Positions 32,146 through 44,300 of a stretch of DNA of 64,000 nucleotides are shown one piece after another; position 1 is the stretch's first letter, and every line of letters begins with the position of its first letter. Under the pieces are notes generated by a model, which saw nothing but the letters and a program-made list of their open reading frames with translations, was not told the DNA's origin and did not search any database. A program made the translations under genes and the position numbers. Source of the stretch: Bursaphelenchus xylophilus (taxonomy: Eukaryota > Nematoda > Chromadorea > Rhabditida > Aphelenchoididae); NCBI GenBank assembly GCA_904066235.2, contig CAJFCV020000002.1, forward strand, positions 248,001-312,000, in the 5' to 3' direction.

Positions 32146-35132
32146 TTATAATAAAGGTACTCCGAGGAATGTTTGGAGATCGTCGAGGAGCCTGAGGACA
32201 TTCCCATTGCCTAGATGGAAGGACTTCATTCCAACAAGCTCGGCCCCTCTGCAATTCCTCATCAAATCGTCGATGTAGATACATTCGTGAGGAAAAACGC
32301 CGAGACGAAACGCTGTGATCTGGAAGTACAATAATTCATTGAAGCTACTATAGAAAACAGAAGTTTGACATGAACGTTGACTTATTTTTTAAGAGTCTAG
32401 CTTATTTACTATATGCCATATAAATCTCTGAAGAATTTAGCGAATTTAGCATGCGCTTTGCAAGATAATCCAGGAAATTCGACAATCCTTGCGACCACAA
32501 AAAACGAAGAGCCGGTAGAAACAATTTTTTCGTATCTCCGTTAGTCAAAAGGTCGGCAACTATATACATATACTGCGTTGTAGAAAACAGAACGCTGACA
32601 ATTGGAGAATACAAAGTTCTCCCCGAGGGTGGTCAGAGCCCTGGCCATAAACCATCAGCACTTTGTTTTCCTCAACCTTTCCAGTCAACAAGGAAACAAG
32701 AATATTTTTTCTCACTGTATTTTTCGTAATTGGCGAGGTCTGGTACAAAACGTTTTGAATTTGTGGCCATTCCCATCGAAATCGCCACTTCCATAGTAAC
32801 GTTTAGAATGTATCTTATCATACCCCAAAACCACATAACCTCCAGCCTCTAGAGACCAATTTCAGAAAACTTTTAAAGATATAATTAATAGATACATATC
32901 TTGCAATTATAAACTCTTCTTGCCCTTGTATTCTCACAAGGGAAGTACCCCAAGTGCGACGCTCAGATTTTCTTTAAATTTTGCACACACGTCGGGTATG
33001 GACTAAATATCATCCTAAAAGTTTTAGCTCGCGCTTTGCAAGCGCCACCGAGATATTGAAGCACCTTTGCCGCCGAGAGAGCGGTCAGAGAGGAAAACGC
33101 TTTTTAACCATAACTTTGCTAGTTTCGTGCGGAAAAAATTGGTTTTTTGTATAGCCGTTACCCTTTACGGTAGAGATAGGCATGAAACTTTTCGTGCCGG
33201 AATTCGGCAAAAAGTCTTAAATTTTAGCCGGCTTTCGATCTAAAAATCTCGGCTGTTTCTGCAAAGCGCGAGCTAAGATTTTCGCATATATTTTTTAAAA
33301 AATTATTCTAAATTTGTGCCAAGTTTCATCAAAATCTGAGCGTCGCCCTTGGGGTACTTCCCTTGTTAGTTGTTGTTTAAACGTATTTTACCTCGTAAGT
33401 TCGATGATTCGGCTTTCGAACACCTTCTCGACAGCTCTCAACGACCACATCGAAGACATCGTTCACTTCAGTTGGCGTGTCCGTTACATCCTTGGCATCG
33501 GTTCCGAACCCAATATTCGTGAGTAATCCGATTTTGAGGTTGTGTTCGCGTAACTTCTCTATCAAATTTGCTATCTTTGGATCCTGGAAAAATGCCAATA
33601 AAAATTGGAAAATTTGTTGTTTGTTTATTATATTGAACCTCTCTACAACAAATTTTAAAGAGCCATAATCTTATAGTTGCCTATAGGGGCTCAAGTTTCC
33701 GTATCATTTTCGCCAAAAAATAGAAAAAGAATTGCCAAAAATCAAGTTTGTTACAAGAGCCGTCGCTTATTCATGACATTCAGACTCTTGATTAGTCAAC
33801 TTCTGTGCCTTACACCTCTTGACCTTTCCCTTACCTTTTGTCCCAACGTTTTCTGACGCACTTCTTGCCAGCTCAGATGCTTCGTTTTGCCGGGAAAATA
33901 AACTTTGAGGCAGTCGAAGAAGGCGGAAAATGACATCTTGCCCAACTCATAATCGAGGTATATCCGGGACAAATACTGATCTCGAGATACTGAAAAATAA
34001 AAAAAAATAAAAAATGGCACGGAAAGTACTCACGAAGACAAGGTTTATTCACCTTAAAATTTGGAAAAATTAATGGAAACCTTGGTATAAATTTTATCAA
34101 AAATTGACCGTCTCAATTCAACTATTCTTCTCGCAAGCAATTTTATAATCCCTATGAAAGGCAGTAATTTCAAAAAAGTTGCAAAAAGTAATCCATCAAT
34201 TCAACTAAAATTCTCATCGTTTTCCTTTTCAAAACTCTCGAAGTTTGGTCTAAAAATTCCGCCAAATCCTAAAAATACTACGAAAACAAAGGACTGTCGA
34301 GAGCCGCGTCTCAGCCGAGATCCTTTTCTGTGCAGCTGCAATTAAATTCACCATAAACAAAACAGCCAATTGAAGCCCTAAGGCCGAACGGGCCGAAATA
34401 ACGATGACGTTCGAAAAGCGTTTTCATGCAATAGTAATCAATGGCAGGGAATCTTTATTTTAAATTAAATTGAAAACCCGACGATAATTGCTTACGTAGA
34501 AATCAAAAACTCTAAAAGAAAACTCTAAAATATTCTCAAGAAAATTGAGAGTCAACAAAATGTTGTAGACTCCTGTCTCTCTTCAAACTCGAACCTACAT
34601 AGGCCGAATACATTTGACTAATCTAAATTTTAATCGATGCTTTAGCGCAGGTGAGAAATCAGACATAAAAATCTCAAAGTCTCGTAAATATATAAGTGGA
34701 GACCTTAGCCATACATATAAGGCACCTTTCTAATGGAAAATCCTGTTCTATTTATATTTTAACCAAGTTTTGTGAAATACAAGCGTCACACTTGCATGCT
34801 TCGCTTTTCGTTTATTTTTAGAACTTCCTTTCTTGTATAGGCAAATAAGGGCTAAAAACAAAGCATTATTGCTGTGACAAAAGAATGCGGCCTCAAAAAC
34901 CTCCCAGAATCCTCTCAGAAAATATGGTTCCCTTCGATTCGAGAGGAGCAAGTCCAGCGTGACATATAAACCCACCTAATTTCATGAGATCGACCAGATC
35001 ATCCTTTTCATCCACCCTCAAAAAGACCTGGTCCAAATCAAAAATCACGGCTTTGTATTCGATGGGATAGAAGTGACGTTTAATGCGCCTGCTGGCTTCG
35101 TAAATAAGTTCCAACACTTGGAAGATCAACAT
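32146..35132 (-). CDS. HAD-superfamily hydrolase, ACAD10/EPHX2 N-terminal type
   Basis: Exons 34976-35132, 33835-33989, 33392-33583 and 32146-32319 join with matching phases to give 225 residues. All four HAD motifs are present: motif I AVIFDLDQVF (nucleophile Asp and general acid two residues on), motif II LLTNIG, motif III lysine in GVRKPNHRTYE, and motif IV CIYIDDLMRN. The order, the length and the GVRKPNHRTYE/CIYIDD phrasing fit the phosphatase-like domain found at the N terminus of ACAD10 and soluble epoxide hydrolase, here as a stand-alone protein. By family it should be a Mg-dependent phosphatase or dehalogenase-like enzyme. The substrate cannot be told. Intron 3 (1,072 bp) contains an inverted-repeat element. 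The end is convergent with the DB-module gene, 298 bp away. Confidence 0.85.
32937..33365. mobile_element. CARGGGAAGTAC-family element in intron 3 of the HAD gene
   Basis: A 429-bp copy with ends CAAGGGAAGTACCCC and its inverse. The flanks are TCA and TTA, so the TNA duplication has one mismatch. Inside are the family marks: GTGCGACGCTCAG at both ends, and inverted blocks around a middle containing CTCTCTCGGCGGC-type sequence. Confidence 0.82.
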
Positions 35133-38100
35133 CTAAATTTGGCCACGAAATTTAGTCAAAGCAGAAGAATGGTCCGACGAAAAAAAGGAGTGCGGAAAAC
35201 GGGAGGAAACAACGTTCTTGGCCGGAGGGCGGAGGGTTTATTTACGGCCTCAGAGGCTGAGGAGAAAGTGTAATTCGCCGTAAGATTAGCGACACAGGTG
35301 TAACCGATATTAGACGGGCAATTCGAAAGCTCGAAGTCGGAGTTTGAATCGGGGTTAAAAGGACAAAAATTTCGCTAACTTTACAAGCCAAATTCGGGCA
35401 AGTATGTGACGAGATGTTAGCAAAATGGAACCAAATTGGGTCAAATTTAGAAGTTTGTTTTCTAATACGTGCCAGATTCCGAAAATCTAAAAATTTTATT
35501 TTTCCGAGAAACTGATTTGAAAGTCTTTGCAAAACTTTTTCAGCAAAATTTGGAATGAAAATGTAAAAGGTCAGTACGGGAGCCTCCGTGAACACAGACA
35601 CGATATATTTGTTGGACAAGAAATGGGGTGTCTCAGCTTCAATTTGTAACAAATTTTCTCGAAATTGGAGCATTATTGGCGGAGAAATACCTGAAACAAG
35701 GTTGGAGGTTTCGACTGGCCCTCATGTAAAACATATCCAAACCTAACGTCCTGGTAAAACACGCAAGTGTAAAATGGCTGCAAAAAGATTGTTTTTGAGT
35801 GAAAAAATTCCGTGACTTTGCCTTTATGGCCCTCAGGCGAAACCTCTTTTTTAAACGTTTGTGGCAATTACTCTTTTTTCGAGGAATAGATGGGAGAAGT
35901 CACGCTGTGTTGTAAAGACAAAAAAAAGTAACTTTAAAATTCTGTGCAAGTTACGGAGGGAGTGAATGCAAATGAGCGTCGTACTTGGAGGCTATAAATA
36001 TTAGAAAACGAACACATAGGAAAAAAGTGTGTTGTTTGAGGCTAGGCACAACCCTTACGCAAGATTTCAAGAATCATAACACCATAGCATCGAGCACCCA
36101 TTTTCTAAGCACAACTAAAACCTTCGAGCCCGTCCAAAAGCCACAAAGAAGCTCGGTTGGATATATACCAACCAGAAATCCAACAATCAAAGGCGACAAC
36201 TGACAAGTGTTACGTATAAAAATGTAAATAAAAATAGAAAAGAGATGACATTTCGTCAAAAATTTCTCTTTCTTCAATCAGAACGAGCAAAGCTCAGGGG
36301 ACAGGGTTCAAATCCATGGCTGATAAAAGTCTAGACGTCAAATCTTACTTGCAAAGAAGAATGGCTCCTAAAGATTTCACGCGGACTTGGAAAAGCGAGG
36401 GAATGCTTTTATTCCGAGGGACGAGGGAGTTATTATATTTATGAGGCATGTGTCCAGAAAATGAAAAATTTGGGTTCTGGCGTGATTTGTGGAGCTTACG
36501 CTGGCTCGAAGTCGTTAAAAATTCGAATAACTTATTTTACGAACAATCGTATCTTCCACTGACAATTTACTTCTTCTCGAACGCACTTGTCTCACAGGGA
36601 AGTGTTCGCACAAGAGGAAGTTTTTCCCGTGGGGGAAAACAGAATTTAATGAAATACAGCTCAAATCTATAGGACAATTTTCCGAGTATTGGCGTTACCA
36701 ATAACGCACAACAACTCAAAACAAAAATATCTCTCACCCAGTTTTGAGCTTTTTCACAAACAAAGTTTTACAATTAAAGGGAATAAAATATAATAAATAA
36801 AACTTGATGTTTGCCATATTGGTCAAGTTTTTTGACCATAAATCGGTCAAAAAAGATTTCTCGGATCCTTATATGTGACAAAAAGAAAACTTGAAGAGTC
36901 ACACTGTCACATCCTTTGTTCAATTTCATCTGCAAAAACCCCGCGTCTCAAACCATTTGTATGTCTTCAGGAAGTTGAAACGGCACGTCTAAGATTCTGA
37001 CAGAGAAGGAACGTAGACATCAAAGAACGGGGGGCCAGAAACATTAACAGAAAGCGCAAGGCATGTTTAAAAACATATTCCAATCAAACCGCATGTTCTG
37101 ACGTCATCGTCCACTCGGAATTCAAAGCCCACAGCCATTTACGGCCAAGAAAAGGGCATGCCTTTTGATTTCGTTCTTACTGGACATGGTAAACATCCAA
37201 ATTAAGTTTATGTCAAGGGCCGAAAGTAGTGTTAGTTTATTTTGGTGGAGCTTTGAGCAAATGATAATTAGATCGTTCTAGGATTTTTAAGAAGATTTCA
37301 ACTTGCGCGTTTTGAAGCGCAAGCTGAAAATTACTGCAGTACTCCTGCAGTAAGCCGAATATCGAAAAAATAGAAATGCCAAAAAATTTTGTTTTTTTAG
37401 TGTACTAACTGGGTTGAATTTCAGCCCTGTAGGACCAACTTGGTAAAAATGTGCCACCCCTGTTCTGCGGTTGCTCGACTTTCTCGCGAACCTTGTTTTA
37501 AGGAAATCACGAAAGTCTTTAGAGCCAAAGTTGATTGTTGGGCGGCCCAAGACTCTGCGCGGCGAGATGCCGCGCGACAAAAAATCTGCACGGTGCGAAA
37601 CGAAAGCGCACTGTGCAGTGTCATTTGCGCGACATAGGCTTTGACCCTTTCGAGAAAATTCAATTGCACAGTGCGGGGTCACACCGTGAATTGGTTCGAA
37701 AAGTTGCGACAAAATGTTTTGGGCGGCGACGCACTGTGCAGACAAAACTTTTTGGCCCTCCTTCCGGAAAGTCGGCGGAAGGCGATTTCGCAGCCCAGAG
37801 GCTGCGAAAATCGCGGAAATTCCCGGCCGCCTTTTAAGCACGACCAAGCAAATTTTGGGAATAAATTGAAGCCCAATCCATAACAAGACGAGTAAAATTG
37901 AACCAATTTTTTTTGCTTTTTCTTCATTTTCTCGGATAATGTAAACAAATAGGTCGATCGAATTTAAACTTCTCTTTATTCGAATAAAACAATGTAAGGA
38001 TTAAACAGAAAATTTTGGCAGAGATTCTGAGTCGACGGTCTACAACAATATCTAGTCTGTATACAATAAAACATCGTTGTGAAATACAAAAAAAAATAAC

Positions 38101-38337
38101 TTTTTCGTTTCGAAAATAACCCGATTTGAGATTTTTTGGGGATAAAAGTACTGTAATTTTTTTTTGAAAAAGATCGCGAAATAGGAAATTTTTTTGAAAA
38201 AAAAACTTAATTCTACAAAATTACAGCACTCCTTTCGCCCAAAATAAGTTTTGTGAAATGGGAAAGCACCTAGAATTTTACTTAATTGATTGATTAAAAG
38301 TCTGAGCAATTCGTTTCTTATTTAATAAGCTTTTTCT
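35133..38337. other. 3.2-kb spacer between the HAD gene and the PDZ scaffold gene
   Basis: No recognised gene. A 143-codon minus-strand open frame at 35242-35673 and a 64-codon frame at 35673-35867 are adjacent but show no known domain. A GC-richer patch at 37440-37860 has several GCACTGTGCA-type palindromes and shares GCACGGTGCGAAAC with intron 5 of rev-1 (about 19840). Confidence 0.4.
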
Positions 38338-41300
38338 TCAGTAGTGGGAAGTGGGGACTCGTGTGGGCCGAGCGACTTGTAGAGTGACTTTGTTGCCTGA
38401 GGACTTGACCATCGTCACGGCGCCGTTCTGAAAAAAATTTCCATCGATAAAAGCGTTTTTGGAAAAAATTTTAAATTTTTTTTGAAAAGCAATTTTGAGA
38501 TTTCCGCAAAAAATTTAGCAAAAAATTTTATCTTAAAAAAGCTTTCTAAAGAAAAAAGTTTTTTTTTGAAATTTCCTTCTTACCTGATCAGAAATCGCGA
38601 CTCCATTCACGGCCATTATCCGATCTCCAACATGCAGTTTTTCGGCGGCCGTCGAGCCGGGCTGCAGCGAGGTGACAAGAATCCCCCGAGGCCGTCGCCC
38701 GATGCCCATTCCCCATTGACAACCTTCGTCCTTTTTTAAGTGAATTAGTAAACTCTCGGAGCCTTCTTCGTTTATCGGCAAAAGACCAATTTCGGCGGGT
38801 TCGGCCAAGCTTTTCTGCAAAAATCTCGGAGATTAGAAGAGATGGCGTTGGGGGAGATGAGCAATGAGATAAAAAAAATGTTGGGATGAACGTCTACCGA
38901 GCAAAAAAAGAAAAAATTTTTGTTACAGTAAGCGTTTGTTGGCTTTGTTTCCAATTCAGATCGCAAAGTCGTCGAGGAAGTTTTTAGAAAAAAAAACGAT
39001 TTTTTGGGGAAAACAGACTATTTGGCCCAAAAAAATCTAATCAAATTTCATGTTTTCCGAATCAAAACTGATTTTGCTATTATAATATGGATTTTAGAAC
39101 ATTTTTGTATTATAAAGACAATTTTTTTTCAAATGGGTTTGCATTACAGTAATTTTCCGACCGTATTTTTTCATATTGCTCTTGATCAAAAATTTGATTT
39201 CTTTCTTAGTGATCCAGAGGCACCAATTGGTACAAAGCGTCAAAAAATTACACCCCAGAGACAAAAAACACCGCTTTCAAAATTCCAACTCACCAGATCC
39301 GTACTACTTCCCGGCTCCTCAGTCACCGGCGACAATTCTCCTCGAGCGATCGTCTCGTCCTGAACCAAAACCTGCGGAACATCCGGCGCTGCCATATATC
39401 CTCCGGAAGATGGTGTGGGCGCTGGCGAAGGCACTCGTCGATCTTCATCTCCATCCGAGACCGTTTTCAGGCCGGAAGTTCCGTTTGTGCTGGGCTCGGA
39501 CGGTGAGGCTGTGGTTGGAGGTCGTTGCATATTGGGCGAGGTGGCTGTCGAGGGAGGGTTGGAGGTCCGCGAAATGTGCTGGAAACGGTTGGCAGCCTCG
39601 CCGAGCTTCCATCGCCCAACTCGAATGGAGAGTTTGCCGGAAATTGTCTGAAAAATCAATCGGGACATTAGATGGCAAGTGTAATATTATTTTTAGTCTG
39701 TAAATGCGGTGCTTTGTCAAACGATTGGTGGATGAAAGCTTTGCGAGATAAACTTCGGTTCTATTCTCTCTCTAATCACTTCTTTTTCCGAAGGAAAACA
39801 AAGAGAAAAAGAGAGAAAAATGAAAAAAAAAACTTTTTCGTCTCTTTGTTTTGAATGTTCTCTTGCCTCTTTTTTATCTCAACCTATTCTAAAGATTTTG
39901 CCCATAAACCTATAAAAACTTCATTTCAGAACCTCGGACAACTTCCCAAAAAATTTTGCGTCAATCGAAAAATTTCAAGTAACTTTTCTGAGCAACAAGA
40001 TTTACCTTGAACATGGCAGCCACATCCTCTTGCATTTTGGTTGACACATCGACATTGTTGATCTTTAAAATCTAAAATTTAACAACTAATAACCTCATCG
40101 AGTGGCCTACTTGATCTCCCTGCATCAATCTTCCATCGGCTTCGGCTAGGCCGCCTTTAACGATCTCCGAAATATAAACTCCGGGCTCGTCCTTTCGCCC
40201 AACAATTGAGATGCCAAGCCCTCGGCCCGGCTTCTTCACCAGCTCCAGGTCGTGTATCATGTACGGCGGGTCGAGCAGCGACATTTGGACATTCACGTCA
40301 CGATAAACAAGAAGACGGACTTTGGCGGGGGTTCGGCGGAGAATTGATATGGCTTGTTCGTGGGTTAGGCCGCGGAGGGACTGACCGTTCACCTGAAATG
40401 GAGACGGTTTTATAGGTTTAATAAAGGGGATCGGAGGGGTCAAAATTCAACATTGTTCATGATGAAAAATCAAAATGCAAAACGTTTTTTTTCAATTTAA
40501 AAAAAGGGATTTAAAGTTTAAAAAAATCGTTTTTCAAAACGGCAATATAAAAAAAGATGACCTAAATTTAATTTTTAAACCAAAGTTTTTTTATAAAAAT
40601 ATGTCATGATGGACAATTTTTTGAAAATTTTCTTAATCAAAACTAACTTTCATTCCCTACAGAACGTCATCAAAAAACGCACCTCCAACAGCTGATCGGC
40701 GGTTTTAAGTCGTCCATCAAAGGCGGCCGCCCCATCCGGATACACTTCATGGATGACGATGGAGCTGAGCACGGTGTCCGAGCCGCCAACCAGCGACAGA
40801 CCAAGCCCACGGCCGCCCTTCTCGATCTCGATCAGCGTCTCTTTACCCGTTTCGATTGGCACTTTCTCCATGGGTTGCTGCCAACTCTTTTTGCGGCCTG
40901 AAATAAGGTCTTGTTTAGGCAAGTTTGGAAATTTTACTAAAAATTTAAAATGCAAAATTACTGTTTTGAAACATGAAATGTTCAAATCAACTAATTAACC
41001 AGTAAGAATCCGAAAAAATTCCGGAAAAACGACCAAAATCGACCAACAATCAGCTAGAACAACGTCCAAAGCCCAACTTTCGACGAGCCTGCCCTTTAAA
41101 AGCGTTGTGTTTGCCCTTACGTAACGTGTAAACCATATTTACCAGATTACATTCGCTCGTCAGACCGGAAAATGGCCACGAATTAAAATGTAAAACAAAG
41201 AAAAGCGGGGACCGAAAGGGAACAAAAAAGCGGCCGATGCACTTTGTTTTCGCTCTCTCGCTCTCGTTTGGGTGCCAAAAATATGGATTTTGGGGTAAAA

Positions 41301-44300
41301 ACAAGCGAGAGGACATATCTCCAGAATTCAGCGGGTTCTCAAAGGCCAATTTGGACCCGCGTTTTCTTTTTTTTTGGGGTGAGGCGAGCGGAAAAGGATG
41401 AGATTTTGAAGGGGAAGATAAGCACGGGAATCGGGAAGAAAGTATGTTTCAAGGAGAAGGGAGTGTCTACGGTTGGTAGCGGCTCTCAATAGAGCGACTT
41501 ATTTGTCGCGATATCAAAGAAATAGTGGTAACACAAGAGCTTACTAACATAGGAAGTACCCCAAGTGCGACGCTCAGATTTTGATGAAACTTGGCACAAA
41601 TTTATAATAATGTTTTCGAAAATATATGCGAAAATTCTAGCTCGCGCTTTGCATAAACAACCAAGATTTTTAGATCGAAAGTCGGCGAAAATTTGACAAT
41701 TTTTGCCGAACTTCGGCACGAAAAGTTTCATACTTTTTCCTACAGTAAAGGGTATGTTTCCACAAAAAATCAGTTTTGCCGCACGAAACTAGCGAAGTTA
41801 CGGCCAAAAGATGTTTTTCTCTTTGGCGGCTCTCCACATTTAGCGTGCTCTCTCGGCGGCAAAAACCGTTCAATATCTCGGCGGTGTCTGCAAAGCACGA
41901 GCTAAAACTTTCAGGAATTGATATTAAGTCTATGCCCGACGTGTGCGCAAAATTTAAAGAAACTCTGAGCGTCGCACTTGGGGTACTTCCCGTGTAACTT
42001 GAATGCAAATTTTATCAAAATCTTGAAGTCAGAACTCCCTGTTGGTGGCAGATTAATCGCCCAAAGTTATCACTCATTTTTTACAAAAGGTATGGTAGAG
42101 CCATTAACGCAACTTTTTGATTTTCGTACCTTATCCTGGGGATTTTTAGTATTTTCGAGAAAATATAGTCATCGCCAAGTTATTTTCAATATTTACAACT
42201 CTGTTTTGTCGTGGAGGCGAGAAAGAGCGTTAGAGGAGAGTTTAAGGAGATTTTGAGGATAACGGCCCTTTGGTTTAGAGGGTGTGAGCGGGTTAAAGTG
42301 ACGCGCGAATGGGGAGAAGTACGACAAGAATTTGAGAAATTTTTGTTTGAATTTTGATGAGAGCTGAGCCAAATTTAGATGACAATTTTCTGGCCATACA
42401 AAACTATTAGCTTGCGGTTTGAAGAAATGGGCGCAATTTTTGGCCTCATCACTAATAGAAGCTCAAATTTTCAAATTAAAAATTACGTTTTTATACTCAG
42501 TTTTGGCCAAAAAACCTCAACGATTTCCGCAAAACACAAGCTATAATATGTTTGTTTAAAGTCATCTACACCACGCAAACTACCAGCATTTTTTTGCAAA
42601 TTCCCTCCTGCCTGGAACAAAGTTAAAATCCCATTTTTAACAACGGCATCTGCCAATATTTACTATTTGTGGATGATTACTCCCTGGACAATTGAATGCT
42701 GATGCAAAAAATAAAAGCGGAGGCGTGAGCACGTCAAAAATAGGCCCGCTTTGGAACACAACCAACGATTAACGTCTTAATGAGAGTTACTCTTAAGAAG
42801 TAATTGTAAATCCCCTGTAATTTGTAAAAGTCCAAAGATTACTCACAACGAGGTTTCCCGATTAGCCAGCAATTTGAAACGTCTTTTAAGACGTTCATTT
42901 AAAAATCGGAACGTTCTCGAAAAACGGTCACTTAACTTTAAAGGCAAAAACTATAGACATAAAGGGCGACAACTGTATATTACTGCCGGTGATTAAAGAG
43001 TAATCCGTCTCCAAATATCAGAAATAATTGAGTTTCGTAGTCAGAGTTGTTTTTCACCGCTTGCAAATGCAAATTCGCGCTTTTTTAATCTTTTCCGGCC
43101 CTCTTTTAACGCTGACTTTGCACGCTAGACTTCGCTAACACCCCGGGGGGAAATTCTCTGGACCTTTGCAAAATTATCCCCGCGCCATAAAAAATCGCTC
43201 AATGAAGTTTGCTATATTATCTGGAGCATATATCACCACCACATTACCTTCAGATCCATCTTCACTGGACTTTGAAAAAAAAGTTCGTTCGGAACGCTTT
43301 TGAAGTCTTTTAAAGCACCGGAAAACCTCCCTCCCCCCTGTCTCGCATTCAGATTTCCGAATGTCTTCAGATGCCGGACCTGCGGGCCCGCCGCGGCCCA
43401 TGAACAAAAAAAAAGCGGGATGGAAATACGGCGGAGTAAGAATGGGAGTGAAGGGGGAAAAGTGCCTGCGGCTAGCAACGCGACTCATTTTGGCCAGAGA
43501 TACCCACAAACATCCGGCACGCTCTCTCGCTCGCTTTTTCGCGAAAAAAGCGCCCTGCCCTCAGGGCACAATCGATACGCCGTCGAGGGCCGCGGGAATT
43601 TTAACTCCTTTAACAATCTTCCCGGGTTTCGCGGCGCCCCCGGTTTAAACTGTTTTTACCGAACTCGCAGGCATCGGAAAATGGCTGACTGCCTTGAGGG
43701 CTTGGTAGGCACTGACGGGTGGGCCAAGGGGTCACGCAATGCAGGAAAATTAACCAAAACTTTGAAGTGTCAATGGAAATTAAGTCATCGTTTACATAGC
43801 GAAACTGGAAAGTTTTTTTTAACTATTTTCTTAATGCCGTGATGAAAGAGAACTTTCTCAAGGTAAATGAAACATTCTAAAATTGGAAAAGTAATAATGG
43901 CTTTTTAAATTATGCCGAAACCTCACAATAAAGACATAAATAGAATAATTACACTCTACTTTCTTCACTACCAGGCTAATTTAGAATCGTTTTTTTTTTT
44001 ATTCTACAAATTTGTTTAATTTACCTTGCAAGAGCAGAAACAAGAGCTATAACAAAAAAAAGGCAAAAAATGATTGATTAAAAGCCTAAACCAAGGAAAC
44101 AACTGGCTCTCTTGTCTTAAAATTTACTGTAAACCCCTCCAAAGTTCCGAGATAGTATCAGCATTCCTTCCGCGAGACCTTCATTCACCTCAACACATCA
44201 CAAAAGCGCGCCTTGACGTCATCGCCGACGCACCGCCCAATGTTTTTGTAAGCCCCCTCGGAATTAGTCGAAATTTCTTTTGGCCATCCGAATCCCCCCA

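Noticed and set aside
32402..32614. A 70-codon minus-strand frame within intron 3 of the HAD gene as an extra exon
   Set aside because: The four-exon model already contains all HAD motifs with matching phases and usual length.
35242..35673. A 143-codon minus-strand frame between the HAD and PDZ genes
   Set aside because: There is no clear splice partner, no known domain and no support from a paralogue in the window.
39176..39703. A 175-codon plus-strand frame
   Set aside because: It is antisense to the Ser/Pro-rich mpz-1 exon at 39294-39647, whose splice phases and protein fit the PDZ gene.
43174..43509. A 111-codon minus-strand frame in the mpz-1 long intron as an alternative first exon
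   Set aside because: It lies in a GC-rich patch that could be an internal promoter, but no donor in the right phase or signal supports it.
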